DNA from: Paludibacteraceae bacterium
Lineage (GTDB): Bacteria > Bacteroidota > Bacteroidia > Bacteroidales > Paludibacteraceae
DNA length: 64,000 bases
Assembly (NCBI GenBank): GCA_016938015.1
Contig: JAFGVL010000105.1
Location: 1 to 64,000, forward strand
Direction: 5' to 3'
Shown here piece by piece: positions 46,123 to 56,001 of the stretch. A program made the translations under genes and the position numbers. Each line of letters starts with the position of its first letter. The stretch's first letter is position 1. The notes beneath the pieces are model-generated. The model did no database searches. It saw only the letters and a list, made by a program, of their open reading frames with translations, and was not told where the DNA came from.

Positions 46123-47811
46123 ATGAAAAATAACAGCATACGCACATTTTTAATTGTTATTATAGGCATTGTTTTACTCAATACTATTTCAGCTTTTCTT
46201 TTTTTTAGATTAGATCTTACTTCCGAAAAGCGATATAGCATTTCAGACAATACAAAAAAAATGCTTTCGGGTTTAAATAACAAAACCCATATTAAAATAT
46301 ACCTCGATGGTGATTTAAACCCCGGGTTTTTACGCTTAAAAAAATCGACAGCCGAACTGTTGGACGAATTTAAAGTATATGCTTCCACCGACTTTAGTTA
46401 TGAGTTTATAAACCCCTCAGAGGCAAATTCTGCCGAAGCAAGAAATAAAAACTACATTACGATGGAACGCCGCGGAATGCGCGCATTTACTATTTACGAA
46501 AAAGATGACGAAGGGAAAGCGATACAAAAAGTAGTGTTTCCGTGGGCAGAAATTACTTATGGCAAAGATACTGCTTTTGTAAACTTACTGAAAAACAACC
46601 CTCGACTGTCGGGTACTGAAAACTTAAACCACTCCATCGAAAATTTAGAATTTGAATTAACTGATGCTATACGTATTAAGGCAATAAAAACCACTCGAAA
46701 AATTGCTTTTTTAGAAGGACACAACGAACTTCCACCCGAAATGGTATACGATGCCTCTGTATCATTGAGTAAATATTTTCAAGTAGATAGAGGAGCGTTA
46801 AACAACAACCCGTCTATTCTAAAAGAATATCAAGCTATTATCATTGCTAAACCGGAAACAGCTTTTTCGGAACAAGAAAAATTCATCATCGATCAATATA
46901 TTATGAATGGAGGAAAAGTATTATGGTTGCTGGATGGTGTCAGATTGGCAATGGATAGTTTATCTACCGTAGGCATATCTCCTGTAATACCGTTAAACAT
47001 TAACCTCGACGACCAACTTTTTAAATATGGCGTACGCATTGCTCCTGTTTTATTGCAAGATATGCAATGCACACAAGTGCCAATAAATGTAGCCCGCCCC
47101 GATGAAGAAGCAAAATTTGAACCCATGCCTTGGTATTATTCTCCTTTGCTGCTTGCCTCTCCAAATCATACCATTTCGCGCAATATAACAGAAGTAAAAG
47201 CTGATTTTGCAAGCGCTTTAGACTTAACCGTAAGTCAAAATTCTAAAGTAAAAAAAACAATTCTGTTGGTTACATCCAATGCTACTCATGTAGAAATGAC
47301 ACCGTCTAGAATAGACCTAAACAATATGTACGATATTGATAGTAAAACTTATTTTAATGCAGGATACATACCTATTGCTGCTGCTTTAGAAGGAGTTTTC
47401 CCTTCCGTTTTTACCAACCGACTTGTTCCCGAAGGGATTATAAGCAACGGCGAAATAAAAAAAGAAAGCAAACCTACAAGAATGATTGTAGTGGCTGATG
47501 GAGACATTATCAGAAATGACCTGCAAGGAGATGGCGAAAATTTGCAACTTTTACCCATGGGCTTCGACCGATATGCACAAAGAGAATACGGCAACCGAAG
47601 CTTTATATTAAATTCAATACTTTATTTAACTGACGATGAGGGTTGGTTACAACTACGCTCTCGCGAATTTAAAATACGCACCTTGAATAAAAAAGTTGTC
47701 GTTTCGGAGAAAAAGAAATGGCAATTAATCAATGTTGCCTTGCCGCTTATTTTACTATTACTATTTGCTTTAATATACACCACTATGCGTAGAAAAGTTT
47801 ACACGCACTAA
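46123..47811 (+). CDS. gldG: Gliding-motility-associated ABC transporter substrate-binding protein GldG
   Basis: A 562-residue membrane protein with one N-terminal helix (FLIVIIGIVLLNTISAFLFF), a large periplasmic domain of the GldG/ABC-auxiliary type (LTSEKRYSISDNTKKMLSGL; IAFLEGHNELPPEM; NGGKVLWLLDGV), and a C-terminal helix (INVALPLILLLLFALIY). In Flavobacterium it works with GldA and GldF. The expected partner gldF is not adjacent but lies at 60130-60852. dnaN follows. Confidence 0.9.
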   Translation: MKNNSIRTFLIVIIGIVLLNTISAFLFFRLDLTSEKRYSISDNTKKMLSGLNNKTHIKIYLDGDLNPGFLRLKKSTAELLDEFKVYASTDFSYEFINPSEANSAEARNKNYITMERRGMRAFTIYEKDDEGKAIQKVVFPWAEITYGKDTAFVNLLKNNPRLSGTENLNHSIENLEFELTDAIRIKAIKTTRKIAFLEGHNELPPEMVYDASVSLSKYFQVDRGALNNNPSILKEYQAIIIAKPETAFSEQEKFIIDQYIMNGGKVLWLLDGVRLAMDSLSTVGISPVIPLNINLDDQLFKYGVRIAPVLLQDMQCTQVPINVARPDEEAKFEPMPWYYSPLLLASPNHTISRNITEVKADFASALDLTVSQNSKVKKTILLVTSNATHVEMTPSRIDLNNMYDIDSKTYFNAGYIPIAAALEGVFPSVFTNRLVPEGIISNGEIKKESKPTRMIVVADGDIIRNDLQGDGENLQLLPMGFDRYAQREYGNRSFILNSILYLTDDEGWLQLRSREFKIRTLNKKVVVSEKKKWQLINVALPLILLLLFALIYTTMRRKVYTH

Positions 47812-47821
47812 GATGCAATTA

Positions 47822-47852
47822 TTTGGAGATAACAAACTTTTAGTTACCTTTG
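47822..47852 (+). promoter_or_regulatory. Consensus promoter of dnaN
   Basis: TTTG (47822-47825), 19 nt, then TACCTTTG (47845-47852) is a full match to the Bacteroidota -33/-7 consensus. It predicts a transcript start about 30 nt before the dnaN ATG and lies just after the gldG stop, so dnaN need not depend on gldG transcription. Confidence 0.8.
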
Positions 47853-47889
47853 GTCGTTTAATTTAACAGTTCTAAAAAACATATATTCT

Positions 47890-49014
47890 ATGAAATTCAT
47901 TGTATCAAGCACAAAACTATCAAGTCATTTACAAGCAATTAGCAGAGTTATTGCCAGCAAAAGTACCCTCCCCATTTTAGAATGTTTTTTACTTAGTTTA
48001 AAAGGGAAAGTATTAACTATTACTACCTCCGATTTAGAAACTACACTGATAACTTCTTTAGAAGTAGAAAAAAGTGAAGGTCAAGGTTTGGTAGCCATTT
48101 CTGCCAAAATATTATTAGACTCACTGCGTGAACTACCCGAACAACCACTGGAGTTTGATATAAACAACGATAACTTGGCTTTATCTATTAAATATGAAAC
48201 AGGAATATTTAATTTTATCGGACAAAACGGTGACGAATATCCGAAGCTACCCGAACTAAGTAAAGAAGCTAACGAGCTGAAAATTGACACGGACACACTC
48301 AATTCGGGTATCACAAAATCTATTTTTGCTACTGCCGACGACGAACTGCGTCCGGTAATGAATGGAATATATTTCGACATTACAACAGAAGGAATAACCA
48401 TGGTTGCCACAGACGCACACAAATTAGTTCGCGTTAAAACAACTGCCTATAAAGGATCTGCTGATGCAGCTTTTATTTTAGCAAAAAAGCCGGCTACATT
48501 ATTAAAAAATATTTTACCTAAAGAAAGTGGCGAAGTTAGCGTTCAGTTTGACGAAAAAAATACTGTGATTACGCTTTCTAATTACAAAATGATATGCAGA
48601 CAAGTTGAAGGACGTTACCCTAACTATAACGGTGTAATACCTCAAAATAATCCGCATAAATTAATTATCGACCGATTAGCATTTATGAATGCCTTAAAAC
48701 GCGTTTCGATATTTTCTAACCAAGCAAGTAATTTAATTAAACTTCAACTTACCGAAAATGCCATTCATATAACTGCCCAAGATATTGATTTCTCGGTTTC
48801 TGCAGAAGAAAATATTTCATGTCAATACAGCGGTGAGCCTATGAGCATCGGCTTTAAATCTACCTTTTTGATAGATATTTTAAATAATATCAACTCGGGT
48901 GATGTGGTGCTTGAATTGGCAGACCCATCGCGTGCAGGATTAATACTTCCTTTTGAAAACGACGAAAACGAAGATTTATTAATGTTGCTTATGCCTATGC
49001 TATTAAACGATTAG
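47890..49014 (+). CDS. dnaN: DNA polymerase III subunit beta (sliding clamp)
   Basis: The beta clamp (374 residues) tethers the replicative polymerase to DNA. Three similar clamp domains are expected over this length. Visible family sequence: MKFIVSSTKLSSHLQAISRVI, STLPILECFLLSLKG, ATDAHKLVRVKT, EGRYPNYNGVIP and the C-terminal LILPFENDENEDLLMLLMPML. No dnaA is nearby. Confidence 0.97.
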   Translation: MKFIVSSTKLSSHLQAISRVIASKSTLPILECFLLSLKGKVLTITTSDLETTLITSLEVEKSEGQGLVAISAKILLDSLRELPEQPLEFDINNDNLALSIKYETGIFNFIGQNGDEYPKLPELSKEANELKIDTDTLNSGITKSIFATADDELRPVMNGIYFDITTEGITMVATDAHKLVRVKTTAYKGSADAAFILAKKPATLLKNILPKESGEVSVQFDEKNTVITLSNYKMICRQVEGRYPNYNGVIPQNNPHKLIIDRLAFMNALKRVSIFSNQASNLIKLQLTENAIHITAQDIDFSVSAEENISCQYSGEPMSIGFKSTFLIDILNNINSGDVVLELADPSRAGLILPFENDENEDLLMLLMPMLLND

Positions 49015-49061
49015 GCATCTACTTGGCTCAGCAAAAAATAAAAAACGAAAAACTATCTATG

Positions 49062-49098
49062 TAAAAGTGAAGTTAATAATAGCTTCACTTTTATTTTT
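49062..49098 (+). terminator. Intrinsic terminator after dnaN
   Basis: An 11-bp stem, taaaagtgaag (49062-49072) and cttcactttta (49083-49093), with a 10-nt loop and a following TTTTT (49094-49098). Confidence 0.75.
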
Positions 49099-49125
49099 CA
49101 TATTCAACTATAAATTGTTAACCAC

Positions 49126-49893
49126 ATGCAATTAGCCCTAAAAAACCCCATCATCTTTTTCGATTTGGAAACTACCGGTACCGACATTGTAAATGACCGT
49201 ATTGTAGAAATTTCTTATTTAAAAATTCATCCAAATGGACTGGAAGAATCCAAAACAATGAGAATTAACCCCAGTATTCCAATTCCTATACAGTCATCAG
49301 AAATACACGGCATATACGATAAAGATGTAGAAAATGCTCCTGCATTTAAAGAAGTAGCAAAGCTTATTGCACGCGATTTTGAAGGAGCCGATTTAGCCGG
49401 CTATAACTCGAACCGATTTGATGTGCCCCTACTGGCAGAAGAATTTATTCGCGCAGAAATTGATATTGATATGACCAAACGTAAATTTATAGATGTTCAA
49501 ACCATATTTCATAAAAAAGAACAACGCACCTTAAGTGCTGCCTATAAATTTTATTGTAACAAAGACTTGGAAAATGCTCATACTGCCGAAGCCGATACAA
49601 AAGCTACCTACGAAATACTTCAATCGCAACTCGACAAATATACCGATCTGAAAAATGAGGTAGCTTTTCTTGCCGATTTTTCTTCATTTAACAGAAATGT
49701 AGATTTTGCAGGAAGAATTGTTTACAACGACAATAACGAGGAAGTAATCAACTTCGGAAAATACAAAGGTCAGTTAGTTACAGAGGTATTAAAAAAAGAT
49801 CCCGGTTACTATGGATGGATTATGGCAGCCGATTTCTCGCTACATACCAAACAAGTATTTACAAAAATTAAGTTGCGTGACTTTAATAAATAA
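49126..49893 (+). CDS. DnaQ-like 3'-5' exonuclease
   Basis: A 255-residue DEDDh exonuclease. Exo I is IIFFDLETTGTDIVNDRIVEIS (Asp, Glu), Exo II is DLAGYNSNRFDVPLLAEEF (Asp), and Exo III is AHTAEADTKATYEIL (His, Asp). The C-terminal part has the conserved INFGKYKGQLVTEVLKKDPGYYGWIM motif seen in Bacteroidota members. It may proofread for the polymerase or act in repair. Its place after dnaN is conserved in the phylum, as I recall. Confidence 0.92.
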   Translation: MQLALKNPIIFFDLETTGTDIVNDRIVEISYLKIHPNGLEESKTMRINPSIPIPIQSSEIHGIYDKDVENAPAFKEVAKLIARDFEGADLAGYNSNRFDVPLLAEEFIRAEIDIDMTKRKFIDVQTIFHKKEQRTLSAAYKFYCNKDLENAHTAEADTKATYEILQSQLDKYTDLKNEVAFLADFSSFNRNVDFAGRIVYNDNNEEVINFGKYKGQLVTEVLKKDPGYYGWIMAADFSLHTKQVFTKIKLRDFNK

Positions 49894-49999
49894 AGAAATA
49901 AAAGAAATTAAAAGAATGAAAAAGACAACTAGGTAAAATACAAAACTCCTTTTCCTATTCTTTAATTAGTTTAATTTTCTTAATTCGTTAATTAATTTC

Positions 50000-50701
50000 A
50001 TGTTTCAATTCAAACAATTTACCGTTTATCAAGAACATTGTGCCATGAAAGTAGGCACCGATGGGGTATTGCTAGGAGCATGGACTGATTGTGAAAATGC
50101 ACAACGAATTTTAGATATAGGAACCGGAACCGGATTACTTGCTTTAATGCTGGCTCAACGCTGCTCAGCTCATATTGTAGGCATCGACATTGACCAATCG
50201 GCTGTGAACCAAGCAAAAGAAAATATCGCAAAAAGTGCGTGGAAAAATAGAATAACGATTTTTCATTGCTCTTTTCAAGATTTCTGTACTACAGAAAAAA
50301 ACAGCTACGACTGTATCATAAGTAATCCACCTTATTTTGAAAACGCCTTAAAATCGCCTTTAGAGAAAAGAACTATTGCCCGACATACCGATAAACTGAA
50401 ACTTACCGAAATACTTGAAGGCAGCAAAAAGTTACTTTCAAAACATGGTAGCTTAAACCTTATTTTGCCATACAAAGAAGGTTTATTACTGATTGAAGAA
50501 GCAAAAGAATGGGGGTTTTATTGCCGAAAAAAAACAACTGTTTTCCCTCGTGAAAATAGTACTGCAAAACGTATCTTACTAAACTTTAAATTAGAAGATG
50601 GCTTATGCAAAGAATCTGACCTTACCATAGAAACTGATAAAAGGCATCAGTACACTGAAGCATACAAAAAATTAACGGGCGATTTTTATTTAAAATTTTA
50701 A
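50000..50701 (+). CDS. trmN6: tRNA1(Val) (adenine(37)-N6)-methyltransferase
   Basis: A 233-residue SAM-dependent methyltransferase. Motif I is ILDIGTGTGLLALMLAQR and motif IV is CIISNPPYFENALKSPLEKRTIARHTDKL, the NPPY adenine-N6 signature characteristic of TrmN6 (YfiC). The N-terminus FKQFTVYQEHCAMKVGTDGVLLG is also family-specific. It modifies A37 next to the anticodon of tRNA(Val). Confidence 0.92.
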   Translation: MFQFKQFTVYQEHCAMKVGTDGVLLGAWTDCENAQRILDIGTGTGLLALMLAQRCSAHIVGIDIDQSAVNQAKENIAKSAWKNRITIFHCSFQDFCTTEKNSYDCIISNPPYFENALKSPLEKRTIARHTDKLKLTEILEGSKKLLSKHGSLNLILPYKEGLLLIEEAKEWGFYCRKKTTVFPRENSTAKRILLNFKLEDGLCKESDLTIETDKRHQYTEAYKKLTGDFYLKF

Positions 50702-50712
50702 GCTCCTTACAT

Positions 50713-50748
50713 AAAAAAAGTTTGCTGAAAAATTATTTTTCAGCAAAC
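50713..50748 (-). terminator. Terminator, mainly for the downstream minus-strand gene
   Basis: A 13-bp stem, gtttgctgaaaaa (50720-50732) and tttttcagcaaac (50736-50748), with a 3-nt loop. On the minus strand it is followed by seven U residues (A-run 50713-50719). It lies just after trmN6 and may stop both strands. Confidence 0.8.
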
Positions 50749-50792
50749 CTATATAGATACCCATTACATATTTTAAAATTTCAGAAAAGTAT

Positions 50793-51836
50793 TTATTGTT
50801 TTCTACCACATTTTTCTTTTTTTATCAATTTTTCTGTATAAAGCACATCATTTACTACCATACGCAACACGTAATTAGGCGTTTTGTAAGCAGACATATT
50901 TTCAGTAACACTATATGTTCCGGGCAGATGTTCTTTATCCATTATTTCTTTTACTTTTCTTCCGCTTAAATCGACCAAACTCATTTCAATTTTTGCAGGC
51001 GATTGTACGCTATACTCAATTTTTAAAACATCTTCAAACGGATTTGGGTAAACTTTGTATTTAAAACCGGTTTTGTTATCATACTGCTGATTAGCATCTG
51101 CTGTAACAGAAGCATTAAAATAGGCGTTATATTCTGTTCCATCGCAAGCACAATTAATACAATCGTATACCACATCTTTTATTTGCATTACCGCATAACG
51201 CTCTCCCGGAGCATAAAAAGCATATCGTAGTACTGTAAAATTATAATCAGAGCCACTAAATTCTTGCGTATACTTACGAGTTGATGTAACACGTAATACA
51301 TTACGCAGTTTAACACCTCCCGGTAAAATCAAAGTACCCCAAGCATCCGCTTTTAACTCATAAGAACCATTTATCGGAACCGAAAAATAATCTTTTATAT
51401 ATTCACCCTTCATTTCTCCTTTAACTTCAGAACCGTAGGCAAACGGATAACTCATTTCTACCAATGGCTCTTCAAATTTAATAACTGCATTATCAGTACT
51501 AAAGCCATAATACAATCGCTGTGTAGGGGTAGTTTTAAAATAAGAGATGCGTTCTCCGTTTTCGTCACTAGCTATGTACTCTTTTCTTTCTTGTATCACT
51601 TTTGATGCATCTTGTTGTAAATTAATTACAAAATCATTTTGAAATTTTGCGGCAGAAAAATCCCATACCTGATTAGGACCGGCAGCTCCGGCAGAAACAG
51701 TATCGATAAGTTGTTTGAGTTTTATTTCATCGCCATGCATCAATTCGTTGGCTGCATGAGTAAGCACTGTTTGAGCAAACAATGAAATACAAAATAGGTG
51801 GGTAAAAAAAATAACTAGCGTTAGTTTCGATTTCAT
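50793..51836 (-). CDS. Secreted protein with type IX sorting domain
   Basis: I start this 347-residue protein at MKSKLTLVIFFTHLFCISLFAQ, a good signal peptide; the longer ORF adds 29 codons without support. The body is beta-rich with no recognised catalytic motif; GPNQVWDFSAAKFQNDF recalls the short N-terminal motif of other Bacteroidota exported proteins. The C-terminus has VYPNPFEDVLKIEYSVQSPAKIEMSLVDLSGRKV and a GTYSV...YVLRMVVND end, a type A T9SS sorting domain, finishing with an unusual basic Cys-containing tail (KKEKCGRKQ). Confidence 0.8.
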   Translation of the reverse strand: MKSKLTLVIFFTHLFCISLFAQTVLTHAANELMHGDEIKLKQLIDTVSAGAAGPNQVWDFSAAKFQNDFVINLQQDASKVIQERKEYIASDENGERISYFKTTPTQRLYYGFSTDNAVIKFEEPLVEMSYPFAYGSEVKGEMKGEYIKDYFSVPINGSYELKADAWGTLILPGGVKLRNVLRVTSTRKYTQEFSGSDYNFTVLRYAFYAPGERYAVMQIKDVVYDCINCACDGTEYNAYFNASVTADANQQYDNKTGFKYKVYPNPFEDVLKIEYSVQSPAKIEMSLVDLSGRKVKEIMDKEHLPGTYSVTENMSAYKTPNYVLRMVVNDVLYTEKLIKKEKCGRKQ

Positions 51837-51974
51837 AGTGTGTACGGTTTTTAGATTTTCGACTAACAAAATTAAGATTTTTTTTGATTTAGCAATATGT
51901 TTTATGAATAATTTTGCCAACAAAAAAATTACACTACTCCCTTTTTAAAGCTGAGCTATAGATTTACAGGAGGT

Positions 51975-53531
51975 TTATTTCTTTTTTACACGCTTTCCTT
52001 TTTTTGTTTTTTGGGGCAATGCGTAACGGGTAAAAATATCGTGTTTGTTTTTGGGACGGATAGTATCTTGCCAATGAAAATTTTCCAACTGTTTTTTATC
52101 GTCGGGTATTTGAAGTTCGGGATATAAAACGCCGGAAGAACTGGGAGAAAGCACTATTTTATCTATTTTTCTGTTTCTTACATGTACCACCAGTGTACTG
52201 CTTTCCGTTCGGTTCATGCCAATTAAAGTACCATCCTGCTCTCGTGGATAATAAATAGACTCAGCATTGCCTTCAACAAGAATTTTATACAGCACTTTAT
52301 CTTTTATAAAAGCTTTTAAACTTTTACCGGAGAGTTGACTAAAACGTAAACTATCTTCCTGAATAAGACCCATTGCTTTGCCTTGCACCCACACCATACT
52401 GGAATCTTTTGCCAATTTAAATACTTGCATAAAATTGCCGGAAAGCTGCATGGTATCGGACCATATTACAGGACTTTCATACATACTCAACAACGAGTCG
52501 CGGGTAGAATAAATGAGCGTATCACATTTTCCTTGTAAATTTGAGCGATAAAAACGCACATTACTAACCGCTTTTAACCTATTATACACAGAATCGGCTT
52601 GAGTACGCAAGGTATCGGCATGTAAAAAAAGTGTGTCGTTTTTGTCGGAATATTCAGTTGCATAAGCAGAATCGCGCACTAAACCAAAGCGATCCAGCTC
52701 ACGGTAATACCCATAATTTCCGTAGATAGTAATTTGTTGTGCCGTATCGATAAGTTGTACATGCCCCCAAGCTTGCCCCTCTCCTTCTTTTTTTTGGTAA
52801 AAAATAGTATCGCCTACCAACTTTTTACCATCTATTTGCTCGATGTATGAATTTTTATATAATTGCGATTTTTCATGTTGCGTATCGTACCAGCCATCTT
52901 CGGAATAGATAGTTGTTTTTTCTTTGTACAAAATTAGTGAAGGGCCTATAATATAAGCTATTTTAGATTGCGTGTTGTATTTCAAATTATTTGAACCCAA
53001 GCCAAACTCATCGTTAACCAAACGCACTTGCTCTCTAAATACCGACATTTTTGTACTAGGAGAATACTCACCCCAAATAGAGGTAAGTACATTTTTTTTA
53101 TCGTAAATTTTACCTCCTGTGTAGTAATAGCCTTTGTTTTGGTTTCTGTCGTAATCAAAACTATCTGTTTCGAGCGTAGTTTCACGGTTTATCATACGCA
53201 CATTTCCTTTTAAATGAGCTATTCGAGTATCGCCATTGTAATGCAAAAAATCTCCATACACAAAAAGCGTATCTCCTTGTTGCATACGTATATTACCAAA
53301 GGCATCAATGGTATTATTTTGGTCGTAGAAATAAGCGCTGTCGCAATACATGTAGGCATTATCATGACGAAATACTACATTTCCGCGCAATACCTGACAA
53401 TCAGCGTTCATTTTCTTGTCGAAAGAAAGTGTTTCTGAACGCTCAAGAACGATAGTAGTAGGTTTAGCACCCTGAGTGAAATTAGCCGAAAGGATAAAAA
53501 CAATAAAAAGGGCTATGTATTTGCGAAGCAT
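51975..53531 (-). CDS. OstA/LptA-like LPS transport protein
   Basis: A 518-residue exported protein (signal MLRKYIALFIVFILSANFTQGA). It is built of OstA/LptA-type beta-jellyroll repeats: LRGNVVFRHDNAYMYCDSAYFYDQNNTIDAFGNIRMQQGDTLFVYGDFLHYNGD and many later 'V.G....Y..DS...' units. In LPS-making bacteria these proteins bridge the periplasm for lipopolysaccharide export. It is much longer than E. coli LptA, as in other Bacteroidota. The tail is Lys-rich (KTKKGKRVKKK). It lies 55 nt after the surA-like gene. Confidence 0.88.
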   Translation of the reverse strand: MLRKYIALFIVFILSANFTQGAKPTTIVLERSETLSFDKKMNADCQVLRGNVVFRHDNAYMYCDSAYFYDQNNTIDAFGNIRMQQGDTLFVYGDFLHYNGDTRIAHLKGNVRMINRETTLETDSFDYDRNQNKGYYYTGGKIYDKKNVLTSIWGEYSPSTKMSVFREQVRLVNDEFGLGSNNLKYNTQSKIAYIIGPSLILYKEKTTIYSEDGWYDTQHEKSQLYKNSYIEQIDGKKLVGDTIFYQKKEGEGQAWGHVQLIDTAQQITIYGNYGYYRELDRFGLVRDSAYATEYSDKNDTLFLHADTLRTQADSVYNRLKAVSNVRFYRSNLQGKCDTLIYSTRDSLLSMYESPVIWSDTMQLSGNFMQVFKLAKDSSMVWVQGKAMGLIQEDSLRFSQLSGKSLKAFIKDKVLYKILVEGNAESIYYPREQDGTLIGMNRTESSTLVVHVRNRKIDKIVLSPSSSGVLYPELQIPDDKKQLENFHWQDTIRPKNKHDIFTRYALPQKTKKGKRVKKK

Positions 53532-53586
53532 AAACTATCAAATTCGTTTTAAGTAACGATACTAGTAGGTGTAAAAATTGCTTTGT

Positions 53587-54954
53587 TTATTTTTTTACCC
53601 ATCCCTCGTATTGGAACTTACAATTTTGCCATTCGGGATTAATTTTAATATACGTTTCCTTTTGTTTGTTTTTAACCCAATTATTAATTGTTTCGGCATT
53701 TTGTCTGTTTTGAACAAAAACCTTTAAAAGCTGATAATCGGTTTCTAAATTAGCTTTGTGTTGGGCAATTTTTGCTTTTACTTTAATAACGGCACACACT
53801 TTTTTACCGGTTTGGTCGGTCATGATAAACGGTTTAGAAAAATCGCCCACTTCCATATCATACGCTAATCTGGAGATTTCGGAAGGTAAGTGTTGGTATT
53901 CAAATTGAGTGGTACCATCTTGTGGGTTTACCATAATTCCGGCACTCATACGGGTATTTTTATCGTCGGAATAATTTAAGATTGCATCTTCAAACTTAAT
54001 TTTACCTTCTCTAACAAAAGACATAATACTATCAAGCCTTGTTATCGCTTTGTTTTGGTCTTCTAATTGAGGTTTTGGTTTTATTAAAATATGACGAACA
54101 TTTACTTTATCACCTCTTTTGGCAATAAGCTGAATAATATGGAAACCAAATTCGCTTTCTATGATACGCGAAACTTTTTTAGGGTCGGTTAAGCTAAAAG
54201 CCTCATCGGCAAATGGTTTTACCAGCTGACCTTTACCCATAAAACCAAGTTCTCCTCCTTGTTTAGCCGATTCTACATCGTCGGAGTAAAGCATTGCCAG
54301 CATAGAAAAAGTAGCATCGCCCGTTTCAATTCTTTCTTTAAACCCACGTAATCGTAATTTGATTGCTTCTACTTCAGATAAAGCAATTCTAGGTTCTTGA
54401 GTTAAAATTTGCACTTCTACTTTTGCGGGAATAATAGGAATATCTAAACTATCGATTTTTGAAAAAGCTTTTCGAACCTGCGAAGGCGAAATTTTTTGAT
54501 CTCCAATAAGCTTTTGTTGAACCTGTTGCACTAAACTTTGTTCGCGAGCCTGCTCCCTTAAATCTTCTTTTATTTGTTTCAACGATTTTCCGTAATACTC
54601 TAACAGTTTTTCTTCGGAACCTATTTGTGCAATTATTTCGTTTACTCGTTGTTCAACCTGCATAGTAATTACACCCTCGTTAGCCTCAATACTATCTAAT
54701 TTTGCTTGGTGCAAAAATAATTTTCTAATAGCCAATTGCTCCGGAACTACGCAATAAGGATCTCCATCCATATCTACTTTTTCATATTTCATCTGCATAA
54801 TTTGCTTTTCAACATCAGAACGGAGTATGGCATCGTCGCCAACAACCCATATTACTTCATCAATAACATCTTGTTGTGCCACTGCTAAAGTTGGTGCGAA
54901 CATTAGCACTAAAAAAATCCACATTGTATATGGTGTAAGCTTCTTGTTTTTCAT
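53587..54954 (-). CDS. surA: SurA-like periplasmic peptidyl-prolyl isomerase
   Basis: A 455-residue chaperone with signal peptide (MWIFLVLMFAPTLAVAQ). The SurA N-domain covers about residues 25-170 (DEVIWVVGDDAILRSDVEKQI). Two parvulin domains follow: the first around EVQILTQEPRIALSEVEAIKL...SDDVESAKQGGELGFMGKGQLVKPFADEAF, the second from NVRHILIKPKPQLEDQNKAI. It helps outer-membrane barrel proteins fold. It is the third of three adjacent foldase-type genes. Confidence 0.92.
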   Translation of the reverse strand: MKNKKLTPYTMWIFLVLMFAPTLAVAQQDVIDEVIWVVGDDAILRSDVEKQIMQMKYEKVDMDGDPYCVVPEQLAIRKLFLHQAKLDSIEANEGVITMQVEQRVNEIIAQIGSEEKLLEYYGKSLKQIKEDLREQAREQSLVQQVQQKLIGDQKISPSQVRKAFSKIDSLDIPIIPAKVEVQILTQEPRIALSEVEAIKLRLRGFKERIETGDATFSMLAMLYSDDVESAKQGGELGFMGKGQLVKPFADEAFSLTDPKKVSRIIESEFGFHIIQLIAKRGDKVNVRHILIKPKPQLEDQNKAITRLDSIMSFVREGKIKFEDAILNYSDDKNTRMSAGIMVNPQDGTTQFEYQHLPSEISRLAYDMEVGDFSKPFIMTDQTGKKVCAVIKVKAKIAQHKANLETDYQLLKVFVQNRQNAETINNWVKNKQKETYIKINPEWQNCKFQYEGWVKK

Positions 54955-55098
54955 GTTTTTATTTGATTTTCAAAAGTCATTTATAACTCGCCAAATTCAA
55001 CCCCATTTATAAAACGGTTACTTATGGCAAGTTTCATCTAATTATTATTTTTTAATGAAAGTTTTTCACTAATCGCTATCTAAAAATAGCCTGTTTTG

Positions 55099-56001
55099 TT
55101 ATTCCTGTAATTTTGGTTCCGACTCTTGAGAAAAGAATATTATTTTTTCTTTATCAATAGCTTCTTGGTATAACTTATCGTTTAATTTTTTAATAAAATC
55201 GGTTTTTTCTTTATTCATTAATAAAACGTGAATTTTATCTTTTGCCAGTTCAAAAGGTTCCGTTTCGCCCGCAAATTTAACATCAAGTATGCGTAAAATA
55301 TAATGATAAGCTGTATCTTTTACTTCGATGTATCTATTTGCTCTTAAATAACTGTCGGCATTTTCCAATTGAATAGGCATATTTTTAGTCACTTCCAAAA
55401 ACTTCACCCATCTATCACCAAAATACTGATAACTGGTCGCATTTTGAATACCATATTTTTCAACTTCTTCAATAGATTTTGCTTTATAATTACGCATCCA
55501 ACCTTGTAGTTTTGAAAACTTTGGAGCTCCTAGAGGCACTTGTATATATACCCCTTTTATAATTGAATTTTTTAATACAAACTTTTCTTGATGACTGTTG
55601 TAAAAAGCTTCTAATTTTTTATCTGAAAGCACATCCGCTAAACGCTCACGTATTAGGTTTTCTTGGTATTGATGTATGATTAACGATCTGCGGTAATCTT
55701 CCACCAGCTTATCAATTTTTTCTTGGTCGGAAATATTTTTACTGGCATGCTCGTACAGCAACACATTGGTTGCCCATTGTTGTGCAAAATCGTCAGCAAG
55801 TGCGGTACTATCTTCTTGCGAAGCCATATCAGGTATAACCGCATCAATATCTTCCATATACAAATACCTGCCGCCTACTTCTAAATAAGGAACTCGTGTT
55901 GCATCCATTTTTTCTTTTTCTTGGCAAGAAAAAAACAAGATACAGCTTAATACCACACACAATGTGCTTTTCTTTATTGAAATTGGGTAACGCACCATCA
56001 A
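55099..56001 (-). CDS. SurA-related lipoprotein without clear isomerase domain
   Basis: A 300-residue predicted lipoprotein: the signal ends in LSCILFFSCQ with a lipobox cysteine. The body (DDFAQQWATNVLLYEHA; VEDYRRSLIIHQYQENLI; LEAFYNSHQEKFVLKNSIIKGVYIQVPLG) resembles the helical SurA/PpiC chaperone core, but the parvulin signature (G.LG....G.....F) is missing. It probably acts as a chaperone rather than an isomerase. Its start overlaps the stop of the upstream isomerase gene by 4 nt (ATGA). Confidence 0.78.
   Translation of the reverse strand: MMVRYPISIKKSTLCVVLSCILFFSCQEKEKMDATRVPYLEVGGRYLYMEDIDAVIPDMASQEDSTALADDFAQQWATNVLLYEHASKNISDQEKIDKLVEDYRRSLIIHQYQENLIRERLADVLSDKKLEAFYNSHQEKFVLKNSIIKGVYIQVPLGAPKFSKLQGWMRNYKAKSIEEVEKYGIQNATSYQYFGDRWVKFLEVTKNMPIQLENADSYLRANRYIEVKDTAYHYILRILDVKFAGETEPFELAKDKIHVLLMNKEKTDFIKKLNDKLYQEAIDKEKIIFFSQESEPKLQE

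Noticed and set aside
45865-49014. Possible replication origin near parA and dnaN
   Set aside because: No dnaA gene, no cluster of DnaA boxes and no AT-rich unwinding array was seen; one palindrome is not enough.
51837-51923. 29-codon N-terminal extension of the T9SS protein
   Set aside because: The internal start gives a normal signal peptide; the extension would bury it.
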